Assembly: GCA_963565915.1 (NCBI GenBank)
Contig: OY751488.1
Location: 3,038,001 to 3,102,000, forward strand
Direction of reading: 5' to 3'
DNA length: 64,000 nt
DNA from: Entoloma clypeatum
Lineage: Eukaryota; Basidiomycota; Agaricomycetes; Agaricales; Entolomataceae
Of the stretch, positions 55,285 through 64,000 are shown one piece after another; the first letter of the stretch is position 1, and the number at the start of each line of letters is the position of its first letter. Under the pieces are notes generated by a model. The model had not been told where the DNA came from, ran no database searches, and worked only from the letters and a program-made list of their open reading frames with translations. A program made the position numbers and the translations under genes.

Positions 55285-56942
55285 GTGCAAAGAGAAAGAA
55301 AGCCCCAGCAGGTTCTGCCACCAAGAGTGGTCCTTCGAATGCAACTTCTGGAGGTTTGTCACGATACTTGGTTTGAAGTGTTCACGATTTTACTCAAGTA
55401 ACAGGTGCCGAACTCAATCTTGGGGCTTGGGTTCCTTGTAAACGGGCAAAAACTCGCTGCCGCTTCGGTTCTAATACAACAATCTGCAAGCGCTGCCATG
55501 AGAAGGGTCTTAGTGTGGAATGCATGATTGAGCCACCCAAACCTCAGCCACATGGGGCTCGGAGCAATAGTATCAATGGTGTACCACCTTCAAAGTATCT
55601 CGGGAATGGCACTGGAGGAGCCTCGAAGGCTGCCAAACCTGGTACCCAACGAAAAAGAAGCAATTCAGATACATCTGGCCAAGCCAACCACCCAATGAAA
55701 CAACCGCGACTCATTTCATGGTCACGTGCTGCTGCTCTTGATTCTATCTCAGAGAGAAATGACGAAGCTGAGTCCCAGGCTGATACTCTGGTCTCAGACG
55801 ACATCCTGCTGGGTTCACACAATCACACAGCCCCATTTATGAGCAAGGCCCAATTTATGGATGCAGTTACTTGTGGTTTTGATGACAAGGGAAACAAAGG
55901 TTCAGAAATGGAGGATATGGTGGAGGAGATTGATATTGAGGAACCAAGCAGCAGTGATAGTGAAGGCAGCAGCGAGGGTGATGACGAGATGGATAGTGGC
56001 ATAAACCAGCCTCAAATATATAGCAAGAAGTCGACGAATTCTCAGTTAACAAAGAAAAGAACAATGAAATCTGGTACAAAGCATGATGGAATGTGGAATG
56101 TGGATGATTCAACACCAGTCTATGATCCTGCAACATGTCGTGAGTAGCCAATTCAGAAATATTGGGTTCAGGACATGGCTAATGATTATTTCATGTAGTG
56201 TTTGATATACCTAGTCTTGTCCGTCATCCAGATGGACCAAATTCCCCAATTACCATTCCCTCATCAACAACACTGACTAAACTTTGCATGGCTGTTGCCA
56301 AGAAACTAGGGGCTTTTCCAGATCATATTGTGTTACAATACCGGCTATCAACTGATACTAGGAAAGTTGGTTCTGTTTCAATCAAAACAGACGATGAACT
56401 GCAGCTTTTTAAGGATTGGATGAGGCTGTTATTTGTCCCACAATGTTTGGCCAGTGGAAAAGTATCAACTCAGGCTCTCAAGGCAGTCCTTGTCTACTTC
56501 AAAGATGCAAATAGTGAACTAAAGGAGACTTCGGCCAGCAGCAGGAATTCCAAAAAGGTACTTGTCCCTGGTAACTACTTTGTGACTATTTTGTCTCTTA
56601 TCATGACCATTGTAGAATAATTTGAGTTTGGCTGTGTCTCGTCAAAATCCACCATCAACAGTTCCAAATGTCACTGCTGAACTTAACGAACGGAAGATGC
56701 GCATCATTGGCGAACTGCAAGCCAAATGGCGATGCACAAAGCATTCAAGAGATCTATAAAAACCCTCAACTCTAATTTATATCAATGAAATGAACAGATA
56801 GGGGCTGATGGTACTGTAACAATTGAGGAGAAACCTGTGACATTATATCTTCGTACTGTCAGACCACCAAGCCGAGCAACAACACCACATCTTCCAGATC
56901 AGATGGGATTTCCAGGACCCTTTGTACCCCCAGGGATGTATG
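55285..56942 (+). pseudogene. Zinc-cluster / PB1-like host gene, 3' end cut by Gypsy2
   Basis: Exons joined by GT/AG introns with frame kept: 55285-55353 (AKRKKAPAGSATKSG), 55405-56139 and 56199-56557, then 56616-about 56753 and 56803-56942. The second exon carries a basic cysteine cluster (CKRAKTRC ... CKRCHEKGLSVEC, about 55438-55530) like half of a fungal Zn2Cys6 domain, with Trp where the first Cys would be expected. A Ser/Asp/Glu-rich middle follows (about 55900-56000). The third exon has a PB1/ubiquitin-like fold signature (ITIPSSTTLTKLCMAVAKKLG, then IKTDDELQLFKDWM). No good donor is seen after KHSRDL. The gene is broken at 56942 by the Gypsy2 LTR. The family is known to me only as uncharacterised basidiomycete proteins. 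Confidence 0.65.
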
Positions 56943-57655
56943 TGTTAAGTGGGTGAAACGTCGGAGCTTCATCGGAGTCCGTCGGAGGTCGGACGTAGGA
57001 CTGAGACCGGAGCTGAACTCCGGAAGTGCGGAGGAACAACGAAGGGGAGGGACGTGGCTTCAACGTATGTGTTGCGCCGCCGTTTGTTGGATAAGGTGTC
57101 CCAATTTCAGGAAGTCAGAGGAGAGGTCGGAGGTGCGGAGGTCCTCGGAGAGATCTCAGTGAGAGACATGTTGACGTGGAAGTGGTCAGACGACATCGGA
57201 GTTGTGACTCGGACACAGTACTGAGCTCGTCAAAGGGTAACGATGGAGGAAGAGCAGTAGATGAGGATGTCGTCGGCGTATTGTACCATGGCGAGGATCT
57301 CTGGCATGAACGGGGAGTAGAGGAGTGAACTTTGTTGATATTCGAACTGAGGAACTACAGGTATGGTATGAGCTTAAATACCTAAATGTGATTACTTTAC
57401 GGAGATGGTTGGAGTAGGTCCGGAGTTGTGGCGTAAGTTGCCAGCGACTGTAGCGAACATCGGAGATGTTGGTCAACAGACCATGCGGAAAAGGTGATGC
57501 ATAAGTAAATGGGAATATGAATATGAAATGCATAAAGGCATGGAGTTATGAATATGAAATGCATGATGGCAACGTGCAGAGATGCGGAGGTAACGGATGT
57601 CCGGAATGTCGGAGGACGATTGGAGTGGATCAGAGATTCAGAGACGGATATAACA
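56943..57655 (-). repeat. Gypsy2 3' LTR (713 bp)
   Basis: TGTTATATC...CACTTAACA in element sense. A TATA-like tatttaa (57374-57380 on plus) precedes, by about 32 nt, agttcgaatat (57338-57348 on plus as atattcgaact), the putative transcript start. The polypurine tract aagaggggaatac lies at 57656-57668. Confidence 0.9.
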
Positions 57656-57681
57656 GTATTCCCCTCTTAGGTCTGACACCC

Positions 57682-58641
57682 ATGGAAGACCGCGAGAAAA
57701 TAAACAAGGTCATGTGGTCTCGGTTATTTAACGGAGATGAGCGGCCCAAGGGTTTCTTCCAGTTACCACCAACATGCCCCAAGACCTGAACACACAACCC
57801 GCGCGCTCCAGCGCCAACCTCAACAACTCCGAAGAGGAGCTCCTGCGCCGTCTGGTGCAGGTATGCAAGGAGAAGGAGGAGGCAGAGGCAAGGAAGAAGG
57901 CCAAGGCTGAGAGGAGGGTGAGGGAGGCAGAGGCGGAGGCAAAGGCGGAGGCGGAGGCAGAGAAGAAGAGGGCAAAGAAGGCGGGGAAACAGAGGGCGGA
58001 GAGCAGAGCAGAGGAGTCAGAGGTCCGGGGGGAGGCGTGTCAGGCCTGTGCACAGGCCAAGGTGGAATGCAAGTGGGCATTGTAAGTACCCGCTTTTCCA
58101 TCTTTTGTTTTTTCTTACTGACAGTCTCCTTAGGCAGGGGAAGGGCACTGCATGCCAGCAGTGTAAGGACGGCAAACAGGTTTGCCTGAAGCCTGGCGAG
58201 ACACGGGCGAAGCGGAAACGGGGGAAGATGGAGGAGGCCGTCATGGAGGTTGCGGGCCCAAGCGGGGCGAAGGGCTGCTGCGGCGCAGGGGTCGCGGAAG
58301 AGCTCCGGGAGCTCCAGGAGGAGAAGGAGGAGAAGGAGGAGCGGTTGGCAAGGGTCGGTTGGGTGCTGCTCCAGCAGCTGCAGATCTTAAACAACCACCT
58401 CGCCTACTGGAACTTTCTGCTGGAGGCGGTGGCTCCGGAGTCAGAGACGGAGGACAGAGAAGAGGAAAATGGAGAGGAAGAGGATGAGGAAAAGGATGAG
58501 GAAAAGGACGAGGGGGAGGACGAGGGGTTGGCAGACGGGGAGCTTGCGGAACTACAAGCGGAGAAAGAGGAGGCGGAGGGAGAGCCGGAGGATGAGTCGG
58601 AGGATGACGGTCTGCCAGCCAAGAAGGCCAAAACCCAGTAG
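57682..58641 (+). CDS. Antisense zinc-cluster ORF of Gypsy2 (spliced)
   Basis: Lies between the 3' LTR and pol, on the opposite strand to the element. From the ATG at 57774 exon 1 runs to 58081. A 52-bp intron (58082-58133, gtaagt...ttag with a ctgac branch motif) joins exon 2 to the stop at 58639-58641. It has a Glu/Lys/Ala-rich coiled coil (about 57840-58010). A split Zn2Cys6-like cluster follows: CQACAQAKVEC in exon 1 and CQQCKDGKQVC in exon 2, both CX2CX6C, which the splice brings together. The C-terminus is strongly acidic, ending KKAKTQ. An upstream in-frame ATG (57682) is used in the other copy, where one more base is present. It could be a DNA-binding or Gag-modulating accessory protein; no function is proven. 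Confidence 0.72.
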
Positions 58642-58702
58642 CCCCTCCCCCCTCTAATTATTTTTTTAATTTTGTTTTGCAATATGAGTGTCCTGCGTGG
58701 TT

Positions 58703-61640
58703 CTATAGGCATGATAAGGGGCCCGGTTTCTCCAGATACGCGGAGTGGAAATCCGCGACTAAGTCTGTCACATGTTCGAGTTCCGTGGCGGGTAGCCAGG
58801 ACTGTTCCTCATCGGTTCCTTCATAGCCTAGCCAACGGACTAGGTAGAGCAGTTTGCAAGAACGCCGCCGATCCACTTTGGTGTCAAGGATTTCGGCGAT
58901 TTCGTATTCCACTTCTCCTTCAACGTCGATCGGAGGAGGCAGAGTTACTGTCCAGTTCGGAATGATGTTCGGAACAGATGGCTCCAGCATGGAGATGTGG
59001 AAAACGGGGTGAACACCATGTATGGTGTCTGGAAGTCGGAGGGTGTAAGAGTGTGTACCATTCCTGGCAAGGATGTCAAAGGGGCCAAGGTACTTTTCAG
59101 ACAGCTTTTTGGAGGGTTGTGTAGTGCGGAAAAACTTAGCCTTCACAAACGCTTGCTGTCCTACTTCGAGCAGAGGGGGCGGAGCATGCCAGAGATCGGC
59201 GGGGCCTTGATAATGTCGTTGAGCTTCTAGGATTGTAGATTTGAGCTCTTGGTGAAGCTCGTCCAGGTCTACGACAAATTGTCAGGCACGGGCGGATGCA
59301 AGGTCGCGCTCCGGATGGACAGAGAGGTTCGGATGATAACCTTTATTGGCAAAGAAGGGCGAGATCCCGGTCGTAGCACTCGGAGCATTGTTGTACGCGA
59401 ACTCCGCAAGCAGAAGTAGCTCGGACCAGTGGTCCTGCTGATAGTTGCAGAAGATGCGGAGGTACTGTTCCAAGGTTTGGTTGGTACGTTCGGTTTGACC
59501 GTCGCCTTCAGGATGGTAGCCAGAGGTGAAGTGTAGAGTCATGTTGAGGGCTTTTCCGAGGGAGCGGAAAAAGCGGGAGACGAACTCCGGGCCTCGGTCG
59601 GAGGTGACATGTTCTGGTACTCTGTGCTTGGAGAACACATGCAGGATGAACAAGGTGGCTAGATCTTTGGAGGTGCAGTGGATCGTAGTCAGAACAAAAA
59701 TGCTTTGTTTTGTCATTCGGTCAACAATAACAAGGATTGCGTCAAAACCACCAGAGGTCAGAAGTGTCTCGATGAAGTCCATGGATATGGAGTTCCACGG
59801 AAGGTTCGGAACTGGGAGTTGCTTCAGCATACCATAGGGCTTGTGGCGTTGAGGTTTAGAGTGCATGCAAGTGGTGCAGGATTTGCAGTACTTTTTGACA
59901 AAGTCTTGAACACCAGGCCAAGTATAATCTTGTTGAATGAGACTAACTGTCTTGTTCTGTCCGGGGTGTCCGGAGAGAATATGGTCGTGCTTGTTGCGGA
60001 GGGTGCGGAGCCGGAGGTTATTGGAGTCGGGAACATAAATGCGACCACTATGACGGAGGAAACCATCGGAGTCTACGGACCAGTGCGGTTTGGGCTCCTT
60101 GAGATGGTCAGCATAGATTGGGTCAGATGGGAGTGAATGGAGGATGTCGGAATGTAGCTGTTTGATGTCCATGATGACTGTGGCACGGAGAACAGGGGTG
60201 AACAACTCCGTAGCTCGGAGAGATGCGGACAGCTGTTCTTGGGAAAAGATTGGTCGCAAGTTGCTTGGATTTACTGATGCATAGTCGCTATTCCCCTCTT
60301 TGGGATAGACGTCCCATCGTCTAGTCAAAGAGTCCGGCTTGGTACCGAGACGTCCGGGGCGGAAGCGAATCAAGAGATTGAACTGAGAGAGGAACTCGGA
60401 CCACTGGGCCTGTCGGTGGGTGAGAACCTTTGTAGTGGTGAAGTACTCCAGGTTCTTGTGGTCCGTGACAACGTTGATCGGAGCAGCGGAGCCTTCAAGG
60501 TAATGTCGCCATACCTTGAATGCTTCATGGATAGCAAGTAACTCCTTGTTGTGCGTGTCGTAGTTGAGTTCCGGGGCGATGAAGGTGCGGGAGTGGAACG
60601 CTACTGGGTGTAACTCCTCATCGGAGGTCCAGATGGACAAAATAGCACCAAGTGCGTAATCGGAGGCATCCGTCTCAATGATAATAGGTCGATCAGGAAT
60701 CCAATGAGTGAGGACTGGTGCTTTGGTAAAAGCAAGTTTCAACTCGTTGAACGCACTCCGTGCGGAGTCGGAGAAACGGAACGGAGTACCCTTCCAGGTG
60801 AGTCGGGTGAGCGGAACAACAATGTCTGAATAACCGTGAATGAAACGTCGATAGAAATTCGCGAATCCAAGGAAAGACTGTATGTCCTTCACTTTTCGAG
60901 GTTCAGGCCACTCTTGGATGGTCTTCACCTTGGTTTCGGACATGCGGAGACCAGAGGGAGAAAGGATGAAACCAAGATATTCAACTGTGTCGACAGAAAA
61001 TTCGCACTTGTCGGAGCGGACGTAAAGTCTGTTCTTGCGGAGACGTCGGAGAACTTCCTTGACATTGTCGGGGTGCTTGGCGGGGTCGTCGGAGTAAATG
61101 AGAATGTTGTCGAGGTAGACCACCACTGTAACATTGAGGAGGTCACTGAAGATATCATTCACAAATCGCTGAAAAGTGGCAGGGGCGTTGGATAGTCCAA
61201 AAGGCATAACAAGCCATTCAAACGATCCGTAACGAGTGCGGAAAGCGGTTTTCCATTCATCTCCGTTGGCAATGCGGACAAGATGATATGCATGCCAGAG
61301 ATCGAGAGTGGTATAAACGCGCGCTTTTCCGGCAGTGGAAAGGAGGTCGGAGATGAGCGGAAGAGGGTATCGATCCTTCTTGGTAACTTTGTTCAGGCCC
61401 CGATAGTCGACGCGCAGGCAGAGGGAACCGTTCTTCTTTCGGACAAAGAGGACCGGAGCGCCGTGCGGAGAGTGAGAGGGGCGAATGAAACCAATGGCCA
61501 AATGTTCGTCTATGAAGTTTCGCAGGGCAGATAGTTCGGATTGTGAAATGGAGTACATAGGGCCAATAGGGGGAGTCAATCCGTCTTCTAACTCAATGTG
61601 GAGGTCATACAGACAATGTGGTGTCTGCTTTTGTCTTGCT
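58703..61640 (-). pseudogene. Gypsy2 pol: RT, RNase H, integrase, chromodomain (disabled)
   Basis: RT core IGFIRPSHSPHGAPVLFVRKK (about 61440), with the active site reading YLDN (61106-61117) where the family has YLDD. RNase H (about 60300-60700, ETDASDYALGAILS, VTDHKNLEYF). Integrase with HHCC finger (about 59860-59990), VDRMTKQ, SDRGPEFVSRF (about 59600) and HPEGDGQTERTNQ (about 59500). A TGA at 59279-59281 (RA*QFV) separates the integrase C-terminus and chromodomain (EYEIAEILDTK ... LVRWLGY, about 58760-58910). The N-terminal junction with the protease is out of frame by one base near 61615. Confidence 0.93.
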
Positions 61641-62400
61641 AAAAACATCAGCAAAATTGTGATAGTCTTCTGGGATATGGGAGAGGTCCGGAGGTTCCTC
61701 AGACATGGAAGCGGATTGGGCAGAGATTGTGTGGTCGGAGAGGTGAATTTGGAAAGATTGGGCACCCAGAAGTTTGCAAGCCCGCACAAATGTGGCTGCA
61801 TTTATCAATGCAATATTCGGAACAACATCTGGAGTTGCAGTGGGTGTGCCGGGGTCAGAGGTCAGAGTATCGGGAGAGGTCTGCTGAGGTAGCGGAGCTG
61901 ACCTGGCAGAAGACATCAAGGTCAGAGACTCCTGTGGACGGAAAGTAATACTGCCCAATACCCAGTCAATCATAGGATTGTAGCGGGTGAGCCAGTTGTA
62001 TCCAAGAACCATAGAACAGGAGGAATCGAGCGGAGTCACGTAGGCTGTAATGGCCATATATTCACCGGAGGAAAAGTATACAGGGAGATCAACCGCCTGA
62101 GTAATGACGGAGTTGGGCGTTCCGTCAAATAATTTAAGTTTGATCGGAGGTATGGAGGTGAAAGGGAGTTTATAGGATGAAGCGTAACGGGAGTCAATAA
62201 AACAATGAGTAGAGCCGGAGTCCACAAGGGCGGCTATCGGAGAAGAATCGGAGATAAGCGGAGATGTAAGTCGGACACGGAGGGAATTGGGGTCGGAAAG
62301 AGCGGAAGCATTGAGTAGAGCGGTAGTACGGATGGGTTCAACGCAGTCCTCAGGCCATACAGAGTCCTGTGGACTGCCTGCTAATTTTTTGTTTCGTCCA
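61605..62400 (-). CDS. Gypsy2 aspartic protease region (-1 frame from gag)
   Basis: Read after a -1 shift at the gag end (KKLAGSPQDSVW). The retropepsin core has ALVDSGSTHCFID (about 62205-62235) and the second conserved block VLGYNWLTRYNPMIDW (about 61965-62010). The frame ends at 61605 after ADVFSKTKADT, where the pol frame should continue as PYDLHIELEDG, so a one-base indel lies at about 61611-61622. Confidence 0.88.
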
Positions 62401-63538
62401 TGGTCTTGGCTTGGGCAGCGCACGCCTTAGCCTTAGAGGCGGAGGATGAAGACTTCAGGCAATCTTTCGCGACGTGTCCAGCTTTGCCACAAAACGTACA
62501 GAGGTTGTTATCAAAACAGCGTTTGCGTTCCTCCGGAGTTAGCTTTCCATCTTTTCTGAGTTTGTTGGAGATGTCGGACTTGGGAGCAGAGGAAGGCTTC
62601 GACTGTTTGCCCTGGTTCTGTGTCTGCGGTTTGGCTTTGGAGTTTTTATTGGAGTTTGCGGAGGGGGTTTTAGCTTCGGATTTGTCAGATTTGGATGCAG
62701 ATTTGTCGGAGCGGGATTTCTCGCGCTGACGTTCCCAGTGGCGAGCATCAATAGTCTGTGCTAGCTCCCTAAGTGCTGGTAACGTGCTTGGCTTTGCTTG
62801 AGTCCCAAGGACATCTTTAATCCGCTCTGCCAACCTGGAGTAGTACCAGTGATGCAGGGCGGAGCTGTCCCAGTGCGTTTTGGCAGCAAGGCGTGTGAAC
62901 TCGATATTATACTTGAGAATATATTGATTTTCACGCATTTTGAGATTGTCCAGAGAGTCGGCAGCATCCGCAATGGGGTCAATGACCCCGAATTCTGTGC
63001 AGAGTGTGCGGAGGAATGCGGACCAATCTTCATACCAGTCCGGGGGGTTGTCCAGGTCCGGTTCGATGATGAAATGCTCGAAATAATCGAGAGCTGTGCC
63101 TTGGAGGAAAGAGATGGCGAGAGTGATTTTGGCAGAGTCATCGTCATACTCGGAGTTGTCGCGGAAGAACAATGTGCATTGGAGGATGAACTGGTTCAGT
63201 TTCCGGGGATTGGAACCATCGAAGGTATCCGGATCCTTAGCCTTTTTGTGATGCTTGTGACCTTTGCTGCATTTGAGTTCATTGGTCATTAAGAGGAAAG
63301 CATCCCCAAGGGCTTGTGGGCCGAAAATATTCTGAGGAGACGGGGGTGCGGATTCTATGGGGGAAGTGGGGATCGGAATATTATGCGGAGGTGTGATGGG
63401 CCGAAAACCCGGAGGTGTCGGAGTAGTCAGAGTTACGGGGGATAGTTCTGTTAAACATTGTTCAACATTTTGTAGAACTTGCTGCCTAGAAGTGCCAGCT
63501 TCTGCAGCTTTTGCTGTCTTGGTGTTTCGGAGTGCCAT
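62381..63538 (-). CDS. Gypsy2 Gag (385 aa)
   Basis: Starts at the ATG at 63538 (MALRNTKTAKAAE) and stops at 62381. Proline-rich N-terminus (about residues 38-70), capsid region with DPDTFDGSNPRKLNQFILQC and FLQGTALDYFEHFI (about residues 100-160), a Lys/Ser-rich linker, and one CCHC knuckle CTFCGKAGHVAKDC (about residue 350). Length and order are typical of Gag from mushroom Gypsy elements. It is intact. Confidence 0.93.
   Translation of the reverse strand: MALRNTKTAKAAEAGTSRQQVLQNVEQCLTELSPVTLTTPTPPGFRPITPPHNIPIPTSPIESAPPSPQNIFGPQALGDAFLLMTNELKCSKGHKHHKKAKDPDTFDGSNPRKLNQFILQCTLFFRDNSEYDDDSAKITLAISFLQGTALDYFEHFIIEPDLDNPPDWYEDWSAFLRTLCTEFGVIDPIADAADSLDNLKMRENQYILKYNIEFTRLAAKTHWDSSALHHWYYSRLAERIKDVLGTQAKPSTLPALRELAQTIDARHWERQREKSRSDKSASKSDKSEAKTPSANSNKNSKAKPQTQNQGKQSKPSSAPKSDISNKLRKDGKLTPEERKRCFDNNLCTFCGKAGHVAKDCLKSSSSASKAKACAAQAKTMDETKN
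62384..62390 (-). promoter_or_regulatory. Predicted -1 ribosomal frameshift site A_AAA_AAT
   Basis: In gag frame the end reads aca-aaa-aat-tag. The heptamer fits the X_XXY_YYZ rule with the stop directly after it. A -1 slip reads aaa-tta-gca and enters the protease frame at once. Confidence 0.65.
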
Positions 63539-63560
63539 GACTAGCAGGAATCCAAAAACG

Positions 63561-63578
63561 GTTTGAGTTCGAATATAC
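63561..63578 (-). other. Gypsy2 self-priming primer-binding site
   Basis: Beside the 5' LTR, the 11-mer agttcgaatat on plus (63566-63576) means the RNA carries atattcgaact, complementary to agttcgaatat at the predicted RNA start in the LTR (63974-63984 region on plus as atattcgaact). Confidence 0.7.
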
Positions 63579-64000
63579 TGTTAAGTGGGTGAAACATCGG
63601 AGCTTCATCGGAGTCCGTCGGAGGTCGGACGTAGGACTGAGACCGGAGCTGAACTCCGGAAGTGCGGAGGAACAACGAAGGGGAGGGACGTGGCTTCAAC
63701 GTATGTGTTGCGCCGCCGTTTGTTGGATAAGGTGTCCCAATTTCAGGAAGTCAGAGGAGAGGTCGGAGGTGCGGAGGTCCTCGGAGAGATCTCGGTGAGA
63801 GACACGTTGACGTGGAAGTGGTCAGACGACGTCGGAGTTGTGACTCGGACACAGTACTGAGCTCGTCAAAGGGTAACGATGGAGGAAGAGCAGTAGATGA
63901 GGATGTCGTCGGCGTATTGTACCATGGCGAGGATCTCTGGCATGAACGGGGAGTAGAGGAGTGAACTTTGTTGATATTCGAACTGAGGAACTACAGGTAT
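63579..64000 (-). repeat. Gypsy2 5' LTR (partial, cut by window end)
   Basis: Near-identical to the first 420 bp of 56943-57655, with about four differences seen. Confidence 0.92.

Larger units (their letters stand above)
56943..64000 (-). mobile_element. Gypsy2 chromodomain retrotransposon (full length apart from window edge)
   Basis: 3' LTR 56943-57655 (713 bp) and 5' LTR from 63579 to beyond the window. The two are nearly identical over the 420 bp visible. In element sense: 5' LTR, self-priming site, gag, protease, RT-RNase H-integrase, chromodomain, an antisense ORF, polypurine tract, 3' LTR. It inserted into the zinc-cluster/PB1-like gene. It is a recent insertion but disabled by a frame slip, one TGA and an altered RT active site. 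Confidence 0.94.

Noticed and set aside
58182..58487. Gly/Glu-rich alternative frames over the acidic tail of the antisense ORF
   Set aside because: Frame-shifted readings of a gag/gga-rich stretch; the spliced frame with the paired cysteine cluster explains the region.
56943..58641. One long (1.7-kb) Gypsy2 LTR that includes the antisense ORF
   Set aside because: The solo LTR at 10130-10861 ends ATATAACA, and a purine tract lies directly beside 57655, so the LTR is about 713 bp and the ORF is internal.

Overview
This is a repeat-packed stretch of a filamentous fungal genome, most likely a basidiomycete of the Agaricomycetes type. The reasons are introns of about 48-54 bp with GT/AG ends, a FunK1-like protein kinase gene, a multi-exon KOW-domain gene of a type abundant in mushroom genomes, three families of chromodomain Ty3/Gypsy elements, Ty1/Copia elements and hAT transposons. 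No species is assigned. Names such as Gypsy1 or Copia-A are mine and apply only to this window.

Layout. 1-1027 is the 5' end of a Copia-A element (minus strand) inserted in a decayed Gypsy3 element (1028-5369, plus). Gypsy3 in turn cut a KOW-domain host-type gene (5370-9005, minus), which also carries an ORF1-only LINE (5596-7901) with a 15-bp target duplication and a poly(A) tract. 9006-13746 holds a low-copy 150-200 bp repeat, a Gypsy2 solo LTR (10130-10861) and a complete non-autonomous hAT element (11079-13125). 14137-23457 is a hAT transposon with a multi-exon transposase gene, interrupted by a second hAT element (15390-16373) and by an internally deleted Gypsy1 copy (17541-22640, minus). 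23458-24530 is a Gypsy2 3' end. From 24531 to 53088 runs an old Copia-B element (plus) split into five pieces. The insertions in it are a hAT element (25988-35987, itself holding a solo LTR that holds a full-length Gypsy1), a full-length Gypsy1 (38041-50445, itself holding an intact Copia-A at 42749-48525), and two small hAT elements (50646-50915, 51166-51701). 53173-54802 is a FunK1-like kinase gene (minus). 55285-56942 is a zinc-cluster/PB1-like host gene (plus) cut by a Gypsy2 element that fills 56943 to the window end.

How it fits together. Target-site duplications (5 bp for LTR elements, 8 bp for hAT, 15 bp for the LINE) let the insertion order be read almost completely, and removing the insertions restores continuous reading frames at several joints. 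Only Copia-A (1575-aa Gag-Pol) looks fully intact. Nearly all other retroelement frames are broken by in-frame TGA codons, usually where CGA (Arg) is expected, the footprint of CpG decay. Gypsy1 and Gypsy2 both carry an 11-nt LTR/primer-site complement typical of Tf1-type self-priming, while Copia-A has a primer site matching the anticodon arm of initiator tRNA-Met. Two accessory ORFs stand out: a conserved ~122-aa ORF3 behind the Gypsy1 chromodomain, and a spliced antisense zinc-cluster ORF between Gypsy2 pol and its 3' LTR.
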